Below the pieces are notes generated by a model, which was not told the origin of the DNA, did no database searches, and saw only the letters and a program-made list of their open reading frames with translations. Shown here piece after piece: positions 11,561 through 21,905 of a DNA stretch of 64,000 nt. The position numbers were made by a program, and so were the translations under genes. The stretch is from Euryodendron excelsum (lineage: Eukaryota; Streptophyta; Magnoliopsida; Ericales; Pentaphylacaceae), in assembly GCA_033060915.1 (NCBI GenBank), contig CM065378.1, positions 12,101,001 through 12,165,000 on the forward strand, given 5' to 3'. Numbering within the stretch: the first letter of the stretch is position 1; each line of letters begins with the position of its first letter.

Positions 11561-13736
11561 CACTACTAAAACCAGAGGCTTTGTGATGGGAGTATTTGTG
11601 ACGGGAGTATTTGTGACGGCTGTTTTCCCGTCACAAATACTACTATTTGCCACAATTAAGCAGCCATCACAAATACTATCATAAAAATCTCTTTTTATGA
11701 CGGCTTTTTTGTGATGGCTAAGCTCCTATCACAAATGGGTACTTTTTGCAACGACGTTCTGCGATTGGAATTTTTTGCCGTAAATGCCAAATAAAACGAC
11801 AGTCGTTTCTTTTGGCAGGACTCAAAATTTACCTTTCCCTCTTTTCTTCCTCTCTTGATTGAAAGCCCAAAGATCTGGTTCTCTCCCTCTCATCAACTCT
11901 ATCTCTCTATCTCTCAAGCGAACTAGGGTTTGCCTTCGCCCTCCACTAGACTGCCGCCACCTTCACACTCCACCAACACCGCCGCCACCTTTGTTGTCGA
12001 CCAGCGTTGCCTTCACCTTCGTCCTCCACTAGTGCCGCCACCGCCACCACCTTCGCCCTCCAACAGTGTCGCCATCGCCTCCGCCTTCACCCTCCATCAA
12101 TGCCATCACCGTCGCCCTCCACCAACCCCACAACTTTGTCTCTCTTCTTTGTTTGCCTCATAACACTACTACCCATTGATAACAACCATTCTCTGTTGGT
12201 TTCTTTACATTGCTTTATTTGTATGAGATACTAATTTTGGTTTTAGGCTTAAAATATTTGATGTTATCACCTCCAACTTTGCCGCCACCTCCATCGTCGC
12301 CTCACAGCCACCGACAACTTCCTCCTCCTCTTTCGCCTCCACCTCCAACTTGACAGCCTACTCTGCAATCGCTGCCTCATGTTATGGAATTGGTTAGTCC
12401 CTCTTTCTCTTTCATTAATTCGGTAAATTACTTTATGCCTCTATTTGTGATGTTTAGTTCATTGATTCGATTGCTTTTATTTTGTTTATGGATGTATAAT
12501 GATTAAAAAAAAAAAAAAAAGTTTGATTCATGTATTTTTTGTTAAATATCCCATTTAACAAATTTCTGTTTAATTTATTTTAAATTCCTTATTAAAACAT
12601 TGTATATATGGTTGTAGGATTATGTAGAAGTAATTTTTACTTAGTTATGAGCTTCCAAAACTCAAGTTTGTAGAGAGACTTCTTGTTAGTATCAACAGAT
12701 TGTCAAAACTAGATGAAAAATATGTGTGTCCAAATTTTTATAAAGTTTTTGTTAAAATGCGAGAAATTCTAATGCTCTTTTAGAAAGATCACGCAAAAGC
12801 ATTACAATTATGAGAGAATTAGTTAGCCGACACGTTACATAAAAATCTATTGATGTAAATTACAATTTTGTTTTATTTATTTTTTTCATTAATCACATTC
12901 CTATATTAACAGTTTAACTAATTGTATTGTTATTGTTTTATTTTTACTTAGTTTATTTTGAAGGAGTAGGCTGCTGCTGTTCATGATCGGGATTGATAGA
13001 GTGCCGAATTAATGAATGTTTTTTTAGTATTTTTTGATGCATTATTGTTGGATAATAAGTTGTGTATTTTGAATTAAAAAAAACTAGTTTGTATAGTTCG
13101 ATGCATTAACGTTGGTTTATTTTATGCTTTTGCATTTTCAATGTATAAATGATGCAAATTAATATTGTGTGTGTGTGTGTGTGTGTGTTTGAACTTTATT
13201 TTATATATTTATCTTTTGGTGAATGAATATATTTATTGTTTTATGCAATTATATAGTGAATGAAATTTCTTTACTGATTTATGCCAAAATTTACAAGAAT
13301 TACAAAAAATTAAATTTAAAAAATAAACAGAATATTTACAGTAGCTAAAATATTATTTACGACGACAAATAACTATCACAAAAGAATTACTTAAGCTATA
13401 AGTTTTTGCGACGGTTACACAACTATCATAAAAATTAACTTTTGTAACGGTTTCTCCAGCCACAAATGATTACACAACCGTCGCAAATATTAGCTTTTGC
13501 AACAGTCATTGATGACTGCTCTTCTTGTCGCTAAAAAACTAACTTGAGCGTCAGACTTTTGCAACGACTAATTTGCCGTTACAAAAAATTTAACAGTGGC
13601 AAAGTCTTTTGTAATTTCTTGTTTTGTGTCGGCTAATTTGCCATTGCACGATCATCATAAAAGACTTTTTACGATGATTAATTAACTTTTTGTGACGGCA
13701 AGTAACCATAAAAAAAAATGTCCATTTTTAGCAATG
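11561..13736. mobile_element. CACTA-type DNA transposon, non-autonomous
   Basis: The left end is CACTACTAAAACCAG at 11561; the right end, read in reverse complement from 13736, is CATTGCTAAAAATGG (9 of the first 11 positions match). Both ends are flanked by TAC (11558-11560 and 13737-13739), the 3-bp duplication expected for CACTA elements. Both subterminal regions (about 11580-11790 and 13350-13710) are packed with short TTTGYGACGG/CCGTCACAAA-type words in both orientations, another hallmark. The interior has a Pro/Ala-rich GC-skewed block at 11930-12370 and a (TG)n run near 13165-13190. I find no transposase frame. A related end fragment lies in the intron of GST D at 40724. Confidence 0.85.
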
Positions 13737-13739
13737 TAC

Positions 13740-15094
13740 TGCTATGCTGAGAAAGTGAATTTCTTTTTTTTTTTTGGTATTTTCGTTATTGGCAGGAGAC
13801 AAAATTGATATGAGAAGTGGAAAGGAGTTGGTGAAATGGGTAATGGTGCTGGTGGTTGGGTGCACCTGAGGACTGCTGTATTGACAGCATGCGCGTGGGG
13901 CGGCTGGTATCCACTTGCAGTGGTCTTTCCTCTCTAGAAGCTGTGGGGATTATACTTCCTTCCCGGAACTCCCATGCGCGCTGTCCTACGTGGCTGCTTT
14001 GAAACTTGTCCCCTTGAGATTAGGTCAAATCGCGTTTTGAAATTTTTTATTTTTTTATTTTTTTTAAGGCTTTTCAGACCTGCGACAATGGTACCACCAT
14101 CGCGGGTGGGACAGGTGGTTTTAAATGGACGTCACACCAGTTAGGGTAGGGTTTATCAATAATAGTTGACTATCGCGATGGTAGTCAAGCGTTCTCTTGT
14201 TACAATGAAAATTTCTTTTTCTTGAAAAATCATTTCTGTAATGAAGATTAAATTCTCATTAAATTTTTTAAAAAAATTATTGATAAAAATTGGAGAAATG
14301 TTTTCAAAATTCTAACATAGTTTTAAAAAAGCTTGTTAAAAATTCTTAAAAAATTATGAAGAAAACATCTGCAAACACTTTTTTTCATTATATCTTCCTT
14401 AACTTCTCTCTCTTTTTTATTTTTATTTTTATTGCATATGGGAATGGAGCCATTTCAATAGTTTGTGGTAACAAGGATTCCAATGGAATGACTATTTCCA
14501 TTTGAGTTTGGTTGCACCAAACAGGAGAAAGGGAGGGGAAAGTGGCCCCAACTTCATTTGCCATCCTCCAACATGTTATCAATGCTTGTTGAGGTCTCTA
14601 AAAATATGCCAACATTAAGTTTATTGTTGTTTTTTTTAATATCGAATTTTAATTTTCAATCAACTATTTTTTTGAATTCATGCAAGATCATCGTACATAC
14701 GAACCATGTAAATTTCATACACGAATTATAACTGCTATGAGAAGGCCATACAAAAAGATCAAACTTAAATTTTCATACTTAGCACAGGCCAAACTGAGTC
14801 AACCATCTATTGTAGTTGTTTTTGGTTTATGACTTCTTTCTTTAAGTGGTACAGCACAATATAAGATGCACCCTTCATTTTGTAAGCATCCCAAAATAAA
14901 AATGAAGGTAGCGTTCAATTCTCAATCTCAACCACAAAAGTTCACAAATTAGACTATGATTTGTCTTTAGAATATTAAATATGGTTTGAAAATGTCCAAC
15001 ATGAGCTTGATTGGAGATCAGTTAAGAGTTTTTGTCGAAAAAAATCAATGTTTGGTGACCTTTTCTTGAGAATTGAATCAATTGATGACTAACA
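13740..15094. other. Gene-free stretch
   Basis: No supported gene. A GC-richer block at about 13800-14030 next to the CACTA right end has no long frame. The remainder is AT-rich with A/T homopolymers. Confidence 0.4.
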
Positions 15095-15103
15095 TTAACT
15101 GAA

Positions 15104-16428
15104 GGGTTAATTTTACTTTGCACCCTTATACTTTATTCTCAGTTCTATTTTAACTCATTCACTTTAAAATGTAACAGTCAAACTTCTTTTTGGTCAAGTC
15201 GTCTTTTCGTAACTTACCGTTATATTATTTAACAGAAAATGGTTATGTGGGCCTCACATATAAAAAATTTAAGAAAAATATAAGAATTTCGCACATTGTG
15301 TTTGAGAATGAGAAAAATAATTGAGAAATAATATTATATCTATCATATTTAGGATTAATTATTAACACACCCTTTAAATTATAAATCAGTATATAATTAA
15401 TCAGTGTGAATCAGTATAATCCTAAAAATAAAGTATAATTAGTAAGACAAATATTAAATTTTTTAAAAATAACTTAAATGGGTGTGTTAGTTATTTTTTT
15501 AGTGAAATGAGATTGTATATATTATCTTTATGATTAATTATTAACACATCCTTTGAATTATGAATCAATATATAATTAATCAGTGTAAATCAGTATAATT
15601 TTAAAAACAAAGTATAATTAGAAAGATAAAAATTAGATTTTAAAAAAAATAACTTAAATGGATGTGTTAGTTATTTTTTAGTGAAATGAGATTGTATATA
15701 TCATCTTTAGGATTGATTATTAACATACTCTTTGAATTATGAATCAATATATAATTAATCAGTGTGAATCAGTATAATTTTAAAAACAAAGTATAATTAG
15801 AAAGATAAAAATTAGATTTTTAAAAAAATAACTTAAATGGATGTGTTAGTTATTTTTTAGTGAAATGAGATTGTATATATCATCTTTAGGATTGATTATT
15901 AACATACTCTTTGAATTATGAATCAATATATAATTAATCAGTGTGAATCAGTATAATCTTAAAAACAAAGTATAATTAGTAAGAAAAAATTTAGATTTAA
16001 AAAAAAAATTAAATAGGGGTGTTAGTTATTTTTTTTAGTGAAATTAGTTATTTTTTAAAAATTTAATTTTTATCTTACTAATTATACTTTATTTTTAGGA
16101 TTATACTGATTCACACTGATTAATTATATATTGATTCATAATTCAAAGGGTGTGTTAATAATTAATCCTAAAGATGATATATACAATCTTATTTTTTAAT
16201 CATTTTTCCCATTCTCAAACACAATGTGCAAAATTCTTATATTGCCCTTAAAATTTTAACATGTGAGGCCCACATAACTATTTTATGTTAAGTAATATAA
16301 TGGTAGGTTACGAAAAAGCCAAAGTAAAACTTGATCAAAACTCTAAGGGGTTAACCGTTACAATTTAAAGTAGAGGGGATAAAGTGAGATTAAAAGTAAA
16401 GTGCTGAAGTGTAAAGTAAAATTAACTC
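15104..16428. mobile_element. Palindromic Mutator-type element with internal tandem repeats
   Basis: The element begins GGGTTAATTTTACTTTG and ends with the inverse (CAAAG/TAAAGTAAAATTAACTC). The inverted arms extend beyond 200 bp, up to the block containing the GTGGGCCTCACAT/ATGTGAGGCCCAC word. It is flanked by TTAACTGAA (15095-15103) and TTAATTGAA (16429-16437), a 9-bp duplication with one mismatch. The left part contains four copies of a 179-bp unit starting at about 15353, 15532, 15711 and 15890; one further copy lies inverted at about 16060-16180. No transposase frame is present. Confidence 0.8.
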
Positions 16429-16437
16429 TTAATTGAA

Positions 16438-19036
16438 TTCAAATAATCAATATGAAAACAGTTACACTATGCATGGTTCAAGGATTCGTCCAAGGACAGA
16501 AAAGGAAAAAGAAAAGAAATTAGAGGAAAAATGATATGAGAGAAACCAAATTCTTAACTTTGTTTGGGTGAGTTAAGAAAAGGGGGAAAAAATCAATAAA
16601 CATTCTTCTAAAAATTAATTTTTTGTTGTTTGATAATTCATACAAAACAACAAAATTATCAATGGAATGGGGATTTTTTTGGAAAATTTAATCATATCTT
16701 TCCTGAACATAGCTCCCTTGATTCCTTCTTTTTCCTATGGTTCTCAGAAGAAATGTTATAATCGGTGCTCTTAGGCTGCGGTTACGCCTAATCTTATTAT
16801 ATTATTTAGTTTTAAGTGATTGACCGACATTTTGTAGTGCAATTCCCGTATTTACCCAAGAAGAAGAAAACATCATTCCACATGTTACTATTTAAAACTT
16901 TGTGAAAATATCCTTATATTTAATAATAATACCCGATTCACTTGATGCATAAGAGCACCAAATGTGTCAGGTAGTAGGTTGTTAAAGTTTAATTTTGTTT
17001 AACTTTGAAATCAATCTCAAACAAGTTTTTAATAAAATCAACTTGAATTTTTAATATATATAAGTTTGTTGAGTTGAGTTTGAGTTGAACTCAGCAAATT
17101 AATTAGCTTTCTCGAATGAACTTTAAATAACTCAAACGCGAGTAAAGTTTGAGTAACTTGATTGTTTTACAGCTCTAAATTATTAAAAAAAACTTTGCGG
17201 TGAGAAAAAACAGTTTCATCATATGATCACAAAGTGTAAACAACCATACAACGCAATCAGTATGATGTTTCTCAAACTCATAATTTAGTTTAGAGAGAAG
17301 TTATTAGTACTCCTAGAACAACACAATGCATGTAAATCTTGTTACTACCAAACATGTGGATCCTTCGTAACAATCCTCCTCAAATTATTTGAAATGATCG
17401 TCACAAGGTGTGACTTTCACTATGATTTTCACATCTATAGTAGGTCTCATGTAAGAGGAAGTCACCGTCATTGAATTCATATTTCTAGTGAACGTACAAA
17501 AGCCAATTTAGTAATTCACCGACCATTTTTGTCAAAATAGATTGCTCAATAATTCAAGCTGCTTGCTCAATGTGTCCCCAAAAAAAACAAAAACACAATT
17601 TAAGTTGCTCAACCTCAAAAAAGAAAAAGAAAAAGAAAAAAAAAATTCAATGAATGACTTTGGAGGGCCTTTATCTAACAGCCTGTCTGGAATTTGGAGA
17701 AAGAAAAAAAAGGAAAGGGAATAGCAAACTACTGTTTACCATCATTTTTCTATTTAATTCTACCTCATAAGGAAGAAAAGGAAAAGAGAATGGGAAAATG
17801 AAAAACTTTTAAAATCTTTCCTTTTTTTTTTTTCCCTCCATTTTTCTTTCATTTTAATTTATAAAACCAAATAAAAAGAAAAAACTACTTTTCTTTATTT
17901 TCTTTTTTCTTTTCTTGCCCTTCCCCTCACTTCCCTTCCCTCCCCGAGTTCCAAACAAGAATACACGAGTAGAATATAGACTTGAAAGAGGGTGTTGCAA
18001 ATAGATTAAGAATACATTAATAGAATATATATAGACTTGAAAGAGCATGACAGTTTCCTCTTGACAACCATTAAAGAGTGTTTAAAAATGTAAACAGAAT
18101 GACTCACCTCACAAGCTCTTGCCAGCCATCCTAGGCCCGAACCAGACTGTGATGGTCGGCGTGGGGCTCAAACAAAACTAAAATAACCATTGGACAGAGG
18201 CCCCTACGGTTTGAGCCTCTTATAGCCTACAAATATTTTATTCTCTGCTGACAGGTATGTATATATTTTAAGCAATGTTCATAGACCTGAGTCAACATGG
18301 TTGAGAAAATGAGCCAGCCGATTCCACACCCTTGTTCACATATGTACTTGTGCTTTTTCATCACTTGCCAAAGCAATTTTGAACCTAAAATTACCACAAG
18401 CGATGTGAATCGCAAATCCAATGAGTTGAAGATGATGGTAGAAAAATGGAAATCAGTCTTTTGAGCTTAATTGATGGAAATAAAAAATACTATAAAATGA
18501 AATTGAGTGTTTTCCATTTTAAAACAAATATTGTGCTAGTTCTCAATTAGTTCTCAATTACTTAGAATACAATTGCCACATTGTTTCGATTGAAATTTTT
18601 TGTATTATTTTTTTTTTTTGAAAGAATAAGATTTCTTAAATAAAAAAAGGTTGCGATGTACACTCTAGAATAGAAGACTTTTAAGGTCTCCAATGGAGCA
18701 CTTGCCAAAGCATTTCAAACCCAAAAGTAGCAAAATGATTTGAATTGTTGAAAAGAAAACAATCAATCAAATTTGATTAGTAATTTCCCAAAGGTAAGAG
18801 AGGGGCAAGGCCGCAAGGGCTAAGGATTTCCACAACCTTGGTCTCCTCCTTGGCCAGTGGCCACCCTTTTTTGGGGTTTTGTCGTCACTCTTCTTATCCC
18901 CACTTCACGTGACCACTCTTCCCCCAATCTCTCTCTCGCTTCCTCTTTCTCTCTCTGCAACTAAAGGCTGTGGACCTCCTCAAACTAGATCAAACATTCA
19001 GATCTCCATCTACCCATTGATGATAACAGTACACTC
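16438..19036. other. Gene-free stretch upstream of the receptor kinase
   Basis: AT-rich with no supported gene, apart from a purine-rich MITE-like block listed separately at 17680-17960. The last 200 bp before 19037 are CT-rich (CTCTCTC runs at about 18930-18955) and probably hold the kinase leader and promoter. Confidence 0.5.
17680..17960. repeat. Purine-rich palindromic MITE-like element
   Basis: It starts CAGCCTGTCTGGAATTTGG and ends with the inverse GAGTTCCAAACAAG. The left half is A/G-rich (AAGAAAAAAAAGGAAAGGG) and the right half C/T-rich. The same layout recurs at 30160, 40410, 45215, 45497, 46958 and 47293 in this window. Confidence 0.6.
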
Positions 19037-21016
19037 TTGAGCTCATCCATGTCTCTCTCTCCACCAACTCCGCCACCACATTTCGCCGCCTCCGCCGCGC
19101 TCTTCCTGATAATCCTCAGACTCTTCGCCGTTCCCACGGCTGCTGACTCCTGCTTGGAACTTCAATCTACAGCCAAATCTTCGTGTCCACCATTCACTTC
19201 CACTCCCTCCTTCCCCTTCTCTTCTTCACCCGGCTGTGGGCACCCCTCATTCCAAATACAATGCTCGTCCCCACACTCCATCATCACCATTAACAACCTC
19301 TCTTTCTCTCTCCTCCGCTACGAGACCAACTCCTCCTCCCTACTTATCTCTCCTCAACCCTCCACATCACCTAATCATAATTGCAGTTCTCCTCACTCAC
19401 TCTCCATTCCCGATCGATCTATCAATCTTTCTGGCTCCGCATTTCGAGTCTCCGACTGGTCATGCTCTCGCCTCTCTGTTCTCAAACCATGTCCGCCTCC
19501 GAATCTCCCAAATTGCAGTCACTGTCCTTGGGAATGCAAGCTCACCAAGAACCCAGCTGAGCTATTACACGAGTGTGGATCTAGGCATCGTCAGGTCTCA
19601 GAGCAGGGCTGCCAAGGCGACATTCTTGGATTTCTTGATAAGTTGTTGTCAATGGGCATTGAGGTCGAATGGGACGAAGATCAAGACACTTACTTCTCCA
19701 ATTGCAAGGCTTGTCAGGCCAACAATGGAGTCTGCGGCTTCAATTCGTCCGACCCCCAAAAACAATTTGTATGTTTTCGATCTCATAGTCAAATGTCGCC
19801 ACCATGGATTCGTCAAGATGGGCCAAATCGAATCGCAATGTTGTGTTTAGTTTTTGTATTTGTGTGCGTGTTGGCTGTTATATCAATTGCTTCAGTAATT
19901 TTCCGTTCAAGACGAAAGTCATTGGCGACTGAAGAAGACCCAACTATTCTCTACCTCCTCCGGCACCGTTCAGCTAGTCTCCTCCCACCGGTGTTCAGCT
20001 ACGAAGAGCTCGAGTCTTCCACCAACCGGTTCGACCCCAAGCGCAAAATTGGCGATGGTGGGTTCGGTTCTGTCTATCTGGGTCAGCTCTCCGACGGCAG
20101 AATCGTCGCTGTGAAACACCTCCACAAGCACCACCCTACCACCGCCGCCAGAGCCAAAGCCTTTTCCGCAAAGTCCTTCTGTAACGAAATCCTGATTCTA
20201 TCTTCAATCAACCACCCAAATCTAGTCAAGCTTCACGGCTACTGTAGCGACCCAAGAGGCCTCCTCTTAGTCTACGATTACGTCCCTAATGGAACACTCG
20301 CTGAACACCTCCATGGCAGCAAAAGCTTGTACAGAAAAGGGTCGTTAACATGGCAAATCAGGGTCGATATAGCGCTACAAACAGCTATGGCAATGGAGTA
20401 CCTTCACTTCTCAGTTGTACCTCCGATAGTTCACAGAGACGTAACTTCGTCGAACATTTTTGTAGAGAAAGATATGAGAGTGAAAGTGGGTGATTTTGGG
20501 CTTTCGAGGCTACTGGTATTGCCGGAGACGAATACGAATTCGTCGACGGCGTCTTCTGGGTGTGTGTGGACTGGTCCGCAAGGCACGCCGGGGTATTTAG
20601 ATCCGGACTATCACCGGTCGTTCCGGTTGACTGAGAAGAGCGACGTGTATAGCTTTGGGGTGGTGTTGTTGGAGCTGATAACGGGGATGAAGGCGGTGGA
20701 CCAGAGGAGAGAGAAGAGGGAGGTGGCGTTGACGGATCTGGTGGTGTCGAAGATACAGATGGGGCTGCTGCACCAGGTGGTGGACCCGGTGTTGGTCGTG
20801 GAAGGTGGGGGGGAGGCGATGGAAGGCGTGGGGGCGGTGGCGGAGATGGCGTTCCGGTGCGTGGCGGCCGACAAGGACGACCGTCCCGATGCGAGGGAGG
20901 TGGTGGCGGAGCTGAGACGGATTCGCAACCGCACACGTGGTGGTGGCGGTAGTGGTGCTTTGCGTGCTTCTTCGAATTCGACGAACGTTGTGGTTCCTGA
21001 GGAAGGTGGCGTCTAG
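19037..21016 (+). CDS. LRK10L: LRK10L/WAK-like receptor protein kinase
   Basis: Single uninterrupted frame of 659 residues. A signal peptide covers about residues 1-36 (hydrophobic SAALFLIILRLFAVPTA). A Cys-rich GUB_WAK-type ectodomain follows (C39, C50, C67GH), then a WAK_assoc region (C160xxC163, C223KAC, NNGVCGF at 230-235). A transmembrane helix lies at about 266-289 with an RSRRK stop-transfer. The kinase domain starts near 335: glycine loop IGDGGFGSVY (338-347), Lys360 in VAVK, HRD at 466-468, DFG at 486-488, and GTPGYLDPDY at 516-525. All catalytic residues needed for activity are present. The Lys after HRD is Thr470 (HRDVTSSN), which I think is normal in this subfamily. It should sense wall or apoplast ligands and signal inside the cell. 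The ligand is unknown. A Gly-rich, low-complexity tail ends the protein. Confidence 0.92.
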   Translation: MSSSMSLSPPTPPPHFAASAALFLIILRLFAVPTAADSCLELQSTAKSSCPPFTSTPSFPFSSSPGCGHPSFQIQCSSPHSIITINNLSFSLLRYETNSSSLLISPQPSTSPNHNCSSPHSLSIPDRSINLSGSAFRVSDWSCSRLSVLKPCPPPNLPNCSHCPWECKLTKNPAELLHECGSRHRQVSEQGCQGDILGFLDKLLSMGIEVEWDEDQDTYFSNCKACQANNGVCGFNSSDPQKQFVCFRSHSQMSPPWIRQDGPNRIAMLCLVFVFVCVLAVISIASVIFRSRRKSLATEEDPTILYLLRHRSASLLPPVFSYEELESSTNRFDPKRKIGDGGFGSVYLGQLSDGRIVAVKHLHKHHPTTAARAKAFSAKSFCNEILILSSINHPNLVKLHGYCSDPRGLLLVYDYVPNGTLAEHLHGSKSLYRKGSLTWQIRVDIALQTAMAMEYLHFSVVPPIVHRDVTSSNIFVEKDMRVKVGDFGLSRLLVLPETNTNSSTASSGCVWTGPQGTPGYLDPDYHRSFRLTEKSDVYSFGVVLLELITGMKAVDQRREKREVALTDLVVSKIQMGLLHQVVDPVLVVEGGGEAMEGVGAVAEMAFRCVAADKDDRPDAREVVAELRRIRNRTRGGGGSGALRASSNSTNVVVPEEGGV

Positions 21017-21596
21017 AAAAAAAAAAGGTCCCGAGTTTCGAGACCTGGGATTGGAGGGTTTTTGTATGTATTGCATGTGTCGTGGGGTTGTGGTTTTGAC
21101 TTTTGACTAACACGTGGCAGAGGTTCATGTTTATGATGATGACGGTGATGTCAAATTGGAAGCTTTTTTGATAAAACAAGCATGTATCATGTATGGGAAA
21201 AGTCGGCCATGGCCTGATGTATGTATGTATGTCAATTGATCTGATGGTTGCTTTGTTTTGGCTTTACAATGTTTGCAACTTTACACCATTTGACAGATGG
21301 CTATTTTCCTTTTATTTTATTTTATGTTTATATGCTTAATCATGACTGGGTAACAGTACTGCACCTTGCTGTAAATCCATCCATCTACATGTTCTTCCAT
21401 TTTCATACAGCTTAAATAAAGAAAAATCATTATCAAAACAAAAAATATATAAATAAATAAACTCATACAGAATGACATGTTAAGAGCATTTTTTTAAATA
21501 AAAGCCTATTTAATAAGCGTTTTGTTGCAAAATGAAATGATTCAATTTAGTCACCTTTTTTCTATTCGCAAATTTTGTATCATTTTTCTTAGCATT

Positions 21597-21618
21597 GCTC
21601 TGAGAGAGAGAGAGAGAA
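21597..21618. repeat. (GA)n microsatellite
   Basis: A short GA run between the kinase gene and the TTC38-like gene. The 21017-21905 interval otherwise holds only the presumed 3' untranslated ends of the two convergent genes. Confidence 0.7.
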
Positions 21619-21905
21619 AGAGTACAAAGTTTTTCCACTGCTTGCCACGATGGGGATACAAATACCTTAAGTTCAAAGTCGTATGACATAGTTATTCGTA
21701 TTCTCTTACATAAACATAGCAAAGATACATGGAAGGATTGCATTTTTTTTATTTATTCAAGCATTAATATTAGTGGGATGAGTACAACAGTACATATAAA
21801 TTACATACAATATTGGAAAATATTACTTCATCAATGTTCAACCTGTCACAAATGGTGAAAAAGGAGAGAGGTAGGAGTAGCATGATCTAGCTCTCCTTAT
21901 ACCAG

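Noticed and set aside
11930..12234. Pro/Ser-rich frames
   Set aside because: Low complexity inside the CACTA element; no start context or domain.
13790..14030. GC-rich block as a coding exon
   Set aside because: Frames are short and interrupted; no similarity recognised.
19236..19850. 204-codon plus-strand frame
   Set aside because: Alternative frame inside the receptor kinase ectodomain.
20385..21179. Long minus-strand frames (up to 264 codons) rich in Pro, Ser and Arg
   Set aside because: They lie opposite the GC-rich kinase exon and are antisense shadows without domains.
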